DNA of 64,000 nucleotides, taken from contig NZ_JAULSC010000005.1 of NCBI RefSeq assembly GCF_030518195.1, positions 62,001 through 126,000 on the forward strand, in the 5' to 3' direction. The notes below the pieces were generated by a model, which was not told the origin of the DNA, searched no databases, and saw only the letters and a list, made by a program, of their open reading frames with translations. This stretch comes from Nocardioides cremeus. Lineage in GTDB: Bacteria > Actinomycetota > Actinomycetes > Propionibacteriales > Nocardioidaceae. Of this stretch, positions 10,560-17,075 are shown piece by piece (within the stretch, counting starts at the first letter, position 1; each line of letters opens with the position of its first letter). The translations under genes and the position numbers were made by a program.

Positions 10560-12080
10560 ATGACCTCCCCCGGCACGTCCGCCTCACCCGCCTCGTCCTC
10601 CCCCGGCCCCGCCGTCCGGTCGCCCCGCGTCGTCGTGGTCGGCGCCGGCTTCGGGGGTCTGGGAGTCGTGCACGCGCTGCACGAGCAGGGCATCAGCGAC
10701 ATCACCGTGCTCGAGCGCGCCGACGAGGTCGGCGGCGTGTGGCGCGAGAACACCTACCCCAACGCGGCGTGCGACGTGCCCTCCCCGCTCTACTCCTGGT
10801 CGTGGTCGCCGAACCTGGCCTGGGGCCGCCGCTACTCGCCGCAGCCCGAGATCCTCGACTACATCCGGCGCACCGCGGCCGAGCACGGCCTGCTCGACGG
10901 CGTGGTCACCGGCACCACCGTGACCGGCGCGCGCCACGACGGCGAGGCGTGGCAGGTCTCGACCGAGGTGGACGGCGCGGCCGGGCCGACGTACGCCGCC
11001 GACGTGCTGGTGCTGGCCACCGGCCAGCTCTCCGAGCCGGTGGTGCCCGACCTGCCGGGTCGCGAGGGCTTCGCCGGGCCGGCCTTCCACTCGGCGCAGT
11101 GGCGCCACGACGTCGACCTGCGCGGCAAGCGAGTCGCGGTGGTCGGCACCGGCGCCAGCGCGATCCAGTTCGTGCCCGGCATCGCCGACGAGGTCGCCTC
11201 CCTCACCGTCTTCCAGCGCTCGGCGCCCTACGTGGTGCCCAAGCCCGACCAGGCCTACTCGGCGCGCCACCACGCGCTCTTCCGGCGCCTGCCCGGCACC
11301 CTGGCCGCCGAGCGGCGCACGGTCTTCTGGCTCACCGAGCAGCTCAACGGGGCCCTGGCCGGCGAGAGCCGGCTCTCGAAGCCGCTGACGAAGGCGCTCG
11401 AGGCGGCCTGGCGCGCGCACCTGCGGCTCACCGTCAAGGACGCCGGCCTGCGCTCGCGGCTGGTGCCGGACTACCCGTTGGGCTGCAAGCGGCTGCTCTT
11501 CTCCAACGACTGGTACCGCACCCTGGCCCGCGACCACGTCGACGTGGTCACCGGGCCGGTGACCGGCGTCGAGCCCACCGGGGTGCGCGCCGGCGACGGC
11601 ACCCTGCACGAGGCCGACGTGCTGATCTGGGGCACCGGCTTCGCGGCCACCGACTTCCTGCGCGGGCTCGACGTGGTCGCCCCCGACGGCACCCGGCTGG
11701 GCGACGTGTGGGCCGACGGTGCCCGCGCCCACCTGGGCATGGGCGTGCCCGGCTTCCCCAACCTGTTCAGCATCTACGGCCCCAACACCAACCTCGGCGG
11801 CAGCTCGATCATCGCGATGATGGAGGCGCAGGCGGGGTACGTCGCGCAGGTCGCCCGCCGCCTCGCTGAAGGCCGCGCCCGCGCGGTGGCCCCGCGCCCC
11901 GAGGTGTGGGAGGCCTTCGACGCCGAGATGCAGTCGCGGCTGGGCGAGAGCGTGTGGGCGGGGTGCACCAGCTGGTACACCGACGGGCCGCGGATCACCA
12001 CCAACTGGCCGGGCCTGGTCGCTGAGTACCAGCGCCGCACCGCCACCGTCGACTGGTCGGAGTTGGAGGAGGTCGGCTGA
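10560..12080 (+). CDS. Flavin-containing / Baeyer-Villiger-type monooxygenase
   Basis: NAD(P)H- and FAD-dependent class B monooxygenase of 506 residues. The FAD Rossmann motif GAGFGGLG lies near residue 30, followed by VLERADEVGGVWRENTYPNAACDVPSPLY, typical of cyclohexanone-monooxygenase-like enzymes. The second nucleotide-binding motif is GTGASAIQ. The family fingerprint region reads FAGPAFHSAQWRHD, so it matches FxGxxxHxxxW but has Arg where Pro or Asp is usual. WGTGF near the C-terminus is also conserved. The ATG at 10560 lies seven bases after a TAGCGT -10 box, so it is probably leaderless; an upstream ATG at 10497 falls in the AraC promoter region and is rejected. Likely substrates are ketones or lipophilic small molecules; the real substrate is unknown. 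Confidence 0.88.
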   Translation: MTSPGTSASPASSSPGPAVRSPRVVVVGAGFGGLGVVHALHEQGISDITVLERADEVGGVWRENTYPNAACDVPSPLYSWSWSPNLAWGRRYSPQPEILDYIRRTAAEHGLLDGVVTGTTVTGARHDGEAWQVSTEVDGAAGPTYAADVLVLATGQLSEPVVPDLPGREGFAGPAFHSAQWRHDVDLRGKRVAVVGTGASAIQFVPGIADEVASLTVFQRSAPYVVPKPDQAYSARHHALFRRLPGTLAAERRTVFWLTEQLNGALAGESRLSKPLTKALEAAWRAHLRLTVKDAGLRSRLVPDYPLGCKRLLFSNDWYRTLARDHVDVVTGPVTGVEPTGVRAGDGTLHEADVLIWGTGFAATDFLRGLDVVAPDGTRLGDVWADGARAHLGMGVPGFPNLFSIYGPNTNLGGSSIIAMMEAQAGYVAQVARRLAEGRARAVAPRPEVWEAFDAEMQSRLGESVWAGCTSWYTDGPRITTNWPGLVAEYQRRTATVDWSELEEVG

Positions 12081-12110
12081 GCTTCCCGTCTCCCACTCAG
12101 CGGGCGCGCC

Positions 12111-13466
12111 TCAGGCCGCCCGGTAGTCGTCGGCGAGGACGACTCGGAGGTGGGGGCGGTAGATCTGGACCTCGGGACTCAGCCGCCGGGGTTCCTGGGC
12201 TGGTGGGTCGCCGGGTGGCAGGGCTGGGGCGCGGGAGCGGACCTGGTGGCCGGTGGGCGTCGTCGTGGTGACGACGCCGTCGTGGGCGGTGGCGGTGGCG
12301 GTGAAGCCGGGCGCTTCCTTGGCCTGGTTGCAGGCCTCGCACAGCCCCTGCCCGTTGATCGCGCTGGTTGCACCACCGGCGTGGTCGGGGACGACGTGGT
12401 CGCGGTGCCGGATCGGGGCGTCGCACCAGGGTGTGCGGCACGACTGGTCGCGCAGGTCGATGAACAGCCCCAGCGACGCAGGGAAGGTGCGGGAGCGGGC
12501 GTCCATCGCGACCAGGGCTCCGGTGCTGGTGGTGTAGAGCCGCCGCAGCGTCGCCTGCGCCTCCGCCAGAGCGGTGGCGACCAGGCCGCGAGCCACACCG
12601 GCGGGTACCGGGCCGTAGCCGGCGATCCAGCCCGGTGCGTGCCCACCGTCCAGCAGCGTGGCGTCGGAGACGGTCAGGTTGACCGCCACCGGCACCTGGC
12701 TGGAAACGGGCACAGGAACTGGCGCCGGCTCGGCGGACCCTGTGCTGGCGGAGGCCGGTGTGGTGAGGGAGGTGACGAGGGCGTCGGCCATCACCTGGCC
12801 GCGGCTGCGCTCGTCTCCGGCGGCCCGGGCCTCATCCGCGGTCCGGGACAGGGCGGCGTAGACAGTGACGCCCTGGGCGACCGGGAGCAGCGCGGTCAGC
12901 CAGGTCATCGTGTCGGGCGCGGGTCGCAGCGAGACATACCGTTCCCCCTCGGCCCTGCGGGACCGCTTGAGGGCGGCGTGCGGGTCGAGCTCGTAGGCCC
13001 GAGCCCGCGCAGCCGCGACCAGCCTGCGGTCGCCCCAGCCCTCGGTGGTGGCGGGGTCGGCCATCAGCTCGGCATCGACCCGGCGGCGGTCCTCCAGTGA
13101 CAGGCAGGCGGTCTCGCGGGCCACGAGGGTTGCGCGCCACTCGGTGCACCACCCGGCTCGCATCGCGGCCAGCGTGTGCGGCAGCTCGGCCACCAGGATC
13201 CTCGCCAGGCCGAGGTGGCGTGCGCCCCGGTTCGGCGACTCGCGCCGGGCCAGCGCGACCTGCGAGGCCACACCCGCGCCCTGCTTCTCCGCGCGGACAC
13301 CCGCTGCGGCGTGGCGGTGGCGTACGACCTCGTCGAGACGGGCCGTCAGCTCGACCTGCAACGCCTCGAGCCGGCACTTCTCCTCCTCGGCCGCCCGCAG
13401 CGCCTCGACCAGCTCGACCTCGGAGAGGTCGGCCAGGTCGAGACCAGGTGCGGGAGCGAGTGCCAT
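12111..13466 (-). CDS. DUF222 / HNH endonuclease domain protein (13E12-type)
   Basis: Protein of 451 residues: an N-terminal helical DUF222 domain (residues about 1-300) and a C-terminal HNH nuclease segment with CRTPWCDAPIRHRDHVVPDHAGGATSAINGQGLCEACNQAKE, which carries the Cys pair, the HRDHV and the N-x-x-x-LC-x-x-CN pattern. These genes are multicopy in many actinobacteria and correspond to the 13E12 repeat family of mycobacteria. Their role is unknown; DNA cleavage is expected from the HNH fold. The start lies six bases after a TAAAGT -10 box that is directly abutted by a perfect LexA-type operator, so SOS control is very likely. The gene tail-faces the monooxygenase. Confidence 0.88.
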   Translation of the reverse strand: MALAPAPGLDLADLSEVELVEALRAAEEEKCRLEALQVELTARLDEVVRHRHAAAGVRAEKQGAGVASQVALARRESPNRGARHLGLARILVAELPHTLAAMRAGWCTEWRATLVARETACLSLEDRRRVDAELMADPATTEGWGDRRLVAAARARAYELDPHAALKRSRRAEGERYVSLRPAPDTMTWLTALLPVAQGVTVYAALSRTADEARAAGDERSRGQVMADALVTSLTTPASASTGSAEPAPVPVPVSSQVPVAVNLTVSDATLLDGGHAPGWIAGYGPVPAGVARGLVATALAEAQATLRRLYTTSTGALVAMDARSRTFPASLGLFIDLRDQSCRTPWCDAPIRHRDHVVPDHAGGATSAINGQGLCEACNQAKEAPGFTATATAHDGVVTTTTPTGHQVRSRAPALPPGDPPAQEPRRLSPEVQIYRPHLRVVLADDYRAA

Positions 13467-13472
13467 AACGAC

Positions 13473-13495
13473 ACTTTACTCGAACGTATGTTCGA
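13473..13495 (-). promoter_or_regulatory. LexA/SOS operator overlapping a leaderless promoter
   Basis: TCGAACGTATGTTCGA at 13480-13495 is a perfect match to the actinobacterial LexA consensus TCGAAC-N4-GTTCGA. On the minus strand it abuts the -10 box TAAAGT (13478-13473), which lies six bases from the ATG of the DUF222-HNH gene. LexA bound here would cover the core promoter. Confidence 0.88.
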
Positions 13496-13693
13496 GCGCA
13501 AGGGTGGGACGACCTGCAAGTGGCCCTCTCGGGGCCGTCACCGCCCTCCTGGCGGGACCCCGCGCACCCCTGGACCCGTTCCACCATCGAGCAGCCCCGT
13601 GGACATCGAGGTGCCTGAAGGACGACCGTCCGGGTCGGGTGCCGGCAGCAGATTCATGGGTGAGCGGTCGGTCCAGCCACTAGGTTCACCGAC

Positions 13694-15112
13694 ATGGATC
13701 TCGGGACCCACGGACAGAGCGACGACGAGCTGCGCAGTGCGCTGACCCGGCTGGTGAAGCAGCTCGTCCAGGACGAGCCGAACGCCGCGCGGCGGGGAGA
13801 CGACCTGCTGCCCATCCTGGACGCCCACCTGGGCGTCGCGGCCGACGAGCTCGCCGTCGTGGTCGAGCCCATCATGATCCACCGCTGGGCCGACACGGAC
13901 ATCGCACTGGAGGCGATCGTCGCCCGCGATCCAGCCGCCCGGCTGCTGGGTGTGGGAGGTGGGGACCAGCGTCACCACAGCTCCCTGAGCGACCTGATGG
14001 CCAACGCAGAGTGGGGCCGCTTCCGCAGTGGCCAGGTCGACCGCCTCAACGTGGCGACCGGACCAGACACGGAGCGGGCGACGGTCGCCTTCGGCCTGCA
14101 CCTCTTCCACCACGAGGGTGCGCCCATGGTGGTGGTGCAGCGGGTCGGCAACCCCGAGTACGGATCCCAGGCACGTCTCGAGGTGCTCGCCACCGACCCC
14201 GAGGTGGTCACCGCCATGCTCGCCGAGCTGCGCGAGGAGTCGATGCGTCGCAGCGTTCTCTGGCGTCAGGTCATCAGCTTCAGCACCAACCCCTACGAGC
14301 GGTCCATGTCGGGGTTGACCTTCCACCGCCGGCCGGACCTGCCCGCCAGCAACGTGGTGCTTCCGACTGGCACGCTGGAACAGGTCCGTGCCCATGTCGT
14401 CGGGCTCGCGCAGCACCGTGAGCTGCTGCGGGACAAGGGGCAGCACCTCAAGCGCGGCGTGCTGCTCTACGGCCCACCGGGCACGGGCAAGACCCACACG
14501 GTCCGCCACCTGGTGAGTGCGGCATCGGACACGACCGTGGTGCTCATGAGCGGCACCGAGATGGCGCACGTGGGCACGGCCGCCCAGATCGCCCGAGCGC
14601 ACCAGCCCGCCGTCGTCGTCATCGAGGACTGCGACCTGATCGCGGAGGACCGCGACCACCACTTCGGTGGAGGCGCGTCCCCCTTGCTGTTCACCCTGCT
14701 CGACGCCATGGACGGGCTCGACCAGGACGCTGACGTGGTGTTCCTGCTGACCACCAACCGTGCCGAGGCCCTCGAGAAGGCCCTCACCCAGCGTCCCGGA
14801 CGGGTCGACCTCGCGGTCGAGATCCCGCTCCCCGAGGAGGCCGACCGGCGCACCCTCATCCGTCTCTACGCTGCAGAGCTCGCCTTCTCGTCGGTGGCCA
14901 TCTCCCGCGCCGCCCGGGAGTCCGCCGGGACCACCGCGTCGTACGCCAAGGAGCTCGTGCGCCGGGCCGTGCTGCTCGCCGCCATGGCCGGCCGTGAGCC
15001 CTCGGACGAGCACCTGGCGGCCGCCACCGAGGAGCTGCTCGCCGACTCCTCGCGACTCACCCGCGCCCTCCTGGGCTCGAACGACGACTCCGGCGAGACG
15101 AGTGCCGACTAG
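13694..15112 (+). CDS. Orphan AAA+ ATPase
   Basis: Stand-alone ATPase of 472 residues. The first 240 residues form an N-terminal region I do not recognise. The C-terminal half is a single FtsH/Cdc48-type AAA module: Walker A GPPGTGKT at 260-267, Walker B VVVIEDCD near 308-313, sensor TTNRAEALEKAL, and an arginine-finger-like QRPGRVDLAVEIPLP, then a helical lid. Such modules remodel or unfold protein partners; no protease, adaptor or partner gene is adjacent. The ATG follows a TAGGTT -10 box by seven bases, suggesting leaderless expression. It is divergent from the SOS-controlled HNH gene with about 230 bases between, a gap that holds the SOS box and nothing else recognisable. It could be an accessory or stress gene; the function is unknown. 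Confidence 0.85.
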   Translation: MDLGTHGQSDDELRSALTRLVKQLVQDEPNAARRGDDLLPILDAHLGVAADELAVVVEPIMIHRWADTDIALEAIVARDPAARLLGVGGGDQRHHSSLSDLMANAEWGRFRSGQVDRLNVATGPDTERATVAFGLHLFHHEGAPMVVVQRVGNPEYGSQARLEVLATDPEVVTAMLAELREESMRRSVLWRQVISFSTNPYERSMSGLTFHRRPDLPASNVVLPTGTLEQVRAHVVGLAQHRELLRDKGQHLKRGVLLYGPPGTGKTHTVRHLVSAASDTTVVLMSGTEMAHVGTAAQIARAHQPAVVVIEDCDLIAEDRDHHFGGGASPLLFTLLDAMDGLDQDADVVFLLTTNRAEALEKALTQRPGRVDLAVEIPLPEEADRRTLIRLYAAELAFSSVAISRAARESAGTTASYAKELVRRAVLLAAMAGREPSDEHLAAATEELLADSSRLTRALLGSNDDSGETSAD

Positions 15113-15210
15113 CTGGTCGCCATCCCCGGGCCGCCTAGGCTCGTCGCGGCAGGTCCGGCCGCGGTCGCCGGGCCCGCGCACCCACGTCCACGTCCCACGA
15201 GGAGAGACTG

Positions 15211-15534
15211 TTGATCTTCATCACCGCCCGCTTCCGCATCAAGCCCGAGCACGCCGACGCCTGGCCCGAGATCTCGCGCGAGTTCACCGAGTCGACCCGC
15301 GCCGAGCCGGGCTGCCTGTGGTTCGACTGGGCCCGGGCGCTCGACGACAGCGACGAGTACTTCCTCACCGAGGCCTTCGCCGACGGTGACGCGGGTGCGT
15401 CCCACGTGCAGTCCGAGCACTTCCAGAAGGCGACGCGCGAGCTGCCGGCGTACCTCGTCGAGACGCCGCGCATCGTCAGCACCGAGGTCGAGGGCACCGG
15501 CTGGTCCGAGCTCGGCGAGATGCGCGTCGACTGA
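15211..15534 (+). CDS. Antibiotic biosynthesis monooxygenase (ABM) domain protein
   Basis: Small dimeric alpha-beta barrel protein of 107 residues with the ABM pattern: FITARFRIKPEHADAWPEI, then EPGCLWFDWARALDDSDEYFLTEAFADGDA, then HVQSEHFQKATRELP. Family members are cofactor-free monooxygenases, heme-degrading enzymes or putative quinol oxidases. The start is a TTG at 15211 with GGAGAG eight bases upstream. A TAGGCT box near 15135 could be the promoter, leaving a ~70-base leader. The FAD-linked oxidase gene follows after 16 bases, so they are probably co-transcribed. No substrate can be assigned. Confidence 0.82.
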   Translation: MIFITARFRIKPEHADAWPEISREFTESTRAEPGCLWFDWARALDDSDEYFLTEAFADGDAGASHVQSEHFQKATRELPAYLVETPRIVSTEVEGTGWSELGEMRVD

Positions 15535-15550
15535 CGCGGCGACGGCCCGC

Positions 15551-16921
15551 GTGAGCACCCCCTTCGACCGGCTCGGCCCCGACCTGGTCACCACCGACCC
15601 CGAGGTCGTCGCGTCCTTCGCACGCGACGAGGCGGCACTCGGGGTGGCCGGCGGGGCCGGGCCGCTCGCCGTGCTCAGCCCCCGGAGCACCGCCGACGTG
15701 GCGGCCGCGCTCGCGATCGCCCACGAGCACCGGGTGCCGGTGGTGGTGCGTGGCGCCGGCAGCGGCCTGTCCGGGGCCGCCGCCGCACCCGACGGCTCGG
15801 TGGTGCTCTCCACCCGGCGGCTGGCCCGGGTGCTTGAGGTCGACCCGGTCGAGCGGCTGGCCGTGGTGCAGCCCGGGGTGGTCACCGGCGACCTGCGCGC
15901 GGCCGCGGCCGAGGTCGGCCTCTTCTACCCGCCCGACCCGGGCAGCGTCGCGTTCTCGACCGTCGGCGGCAACGTCGCGACGAACGCGGGTGGCATGTGC
16001 TGCGTCAAGTACGGCGTGACCGGCGACTTCGTGCTCGCCCTCGAGGTGGTGCTGGCCGACGGCACCGTGACCCGCACCGGCCGGCGGACGGCCAAGGGCG
16101 TCGCCGGCTACGACCTCACCTCCCTGCTGGTGGGGTCCGAGGGCACCCTGGGCGTCATCACGGAGATCACGGTGCGCCTGCTGCCGGCGCCCGGCCCGGC
16201 CAGCACGCTGGTCGCCACGTTCCCCTCGCTCGGTGCGGCCGCGGCCGCGGTGGCCGCCGTGACCAGGGCCGGGCTCGACCTGTCGATGCTCGAGGTCATG
16301 GACCGCACCACGCTCGACGCGGTCGACCGGCTGACTGGGATGGGTCTCGGCGCGGACGGTACGCCGGCGGCGATGCTGCTGGCGCAGAGCGACACCGCCG
16401 ACGCGGCGCGCGCGCTCGAGGCCATGGCGGCGCTCTGCCGCGACGCCGGCGCCGAGGACGTCGTGCTCGCCGACGACGCGGTCGAGGGCGAGGCCCTGCT
16501 GGAGGCGCGCCGTCAGGCACTGCCAGCGCTCGAGCGGCTCGGCGACTGGATCCTCGACGACGTGTGCGTGCCCCGCGGCCGGGTCGTCGAGCTGCTGGAG
16601 GGGATCGAGCGGGTCGCGGCGGCGCAGGCGCTGACCATCGGGGTCTTCGGGCACGCCGGCGACGGCAACATGCACCCGACGATCGTCCACGACGCGAGCG
16701 ACCCGGCCTCGGTGGCGGCCGCGGGCCGCGCGTTCGAGGCGATCACCGCACTCGCCCTCGACCTCGGCGGCACCATCACCGGCGAGCACGGCGTGGGCCG
16801 GCTCAAGCGCGACTGGCTGGCCCGCGAGCTCGACCCCGGGGCGATGGCGATGTCGCGGGCGGTCAAGGCGGCGCTGGACCCGCGAGGCATCCTCAACCCC
16901 GGGTGCGTCCTGGAGCCCTGA
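15551..16921 (+). CDS. FAD-linked 2-hydroxyacid oxidase/dehydrogenase (GlcD-like)
   Basis: Flavoenzyme of 456 residues in the glycolate oxidase GlcD / D-lactate dehydrogenase family. The PCMH-type FAD domain shows VPVVVRGAGSGLSGAA, VQPGVVTGDLRAAAAEVGLFYPPDPGS, STVGGNVATNAGGMCCVKYG and LLVGSEGTLGVITEI. The C-terminal FAD-oxidase domain has VFGHAGDGNMHPTIV and ITGEHGVGRLKRDW. I chose the GTG at 15551 (VSTPFDRLGPD) because the longer frame upstream overlaps the ABM gene. It converges on the RTX-like gene; their 3' ends would overlap if the latter's internal TAG were read through. Substrate could be glycolate, D-lactate or another 2-hydroxyacid. Confidence 0.9.
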   Translation: MSTPFDRLGPDLVTTDPEVVASFARDEAALGVAGGAGPLAVLSPRSTADVAAALAIAHEHRVPVVVRGAGSGLSGAAAAPDGSVVLSTRRLARVLEVDPVERLAVVQPGVVTGDLRAAAAEVGLFYPPDPGSVAFSTVGGNVATNAGGMCCVKYGVTGDFVLALEVVLADGTVTRTGRRTAKGVAGYDLTSLLVGSEGTLGVITEITVRLLPAPGPASTLVATFPSLGAAAAAVAAVTRAGLDLSMLEVMDRTTLDAVDRLTGMGLGADGTPAAMLLAQSDTADAARALEAMAALCRDAGAEDVVLADDAVEGEALLEARRQALPALERLGDWILDDVCVPRGRVVELLEGIERVAAAQALTIGVFGHAGDGNMHPTIVHDASDPASVAAAGRAFEAITALALDLGGTITGEHGVGRLKRDWLARELDPGAMAMSRAVKAALDPRGILNPGCVLEP

Positions 16922-17075
16922 GGGCCTCCCAGCGCCGGCGCCAGTCACGGGCGAGGTCCCCGCCCTCCACGCTCTCGCGCTCGCAGGACACCAGCCGGTC
17001 GCGGGTGTCGGCGAGGCACTCGTCGCGCCCCGCACCGCCGTGCAGCAGGTCCCTGCTCTCGTCGACGCCCCACAG
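16893..17075 (-). pseudogene. In-frame C-terminal remnant of the RTX-like protein, downstream of the TAG
   Basis: After the TAG the same frame reads LWGVDESRDLLHGGAGRDE, then CLADTRDRLVSCER, then roughly 28 more residues to a TGA at 16895-16893. The HGGAGRDECLADTRDRLVSCER style is the usual closing motif of these actinobacterial repeat proteins, so this was or is part of the coding sequence. Either a nonsense mutation, a read-through event or a sequence error explains the TAG. The tail overlaps the 3' end of the FAD oxidase gene on the opposite strand by about 29 bases. Confidence 0.65.

Noticed and set aside
12150..13100. Plus-strand Gly-rich frame opposite the HNH gene
   Set aside because: Composition is typical of a shadow, there is no start signal, and the HNH frame on the other strand has domain motifs and a promoter.
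13694..15112. AAA gene plus HNH gene as a defined anti-phage system
   Set aside because: They are divergent with separate promoters and only one is SOS-controlled; I know no named system with this pair, so I report them separately.
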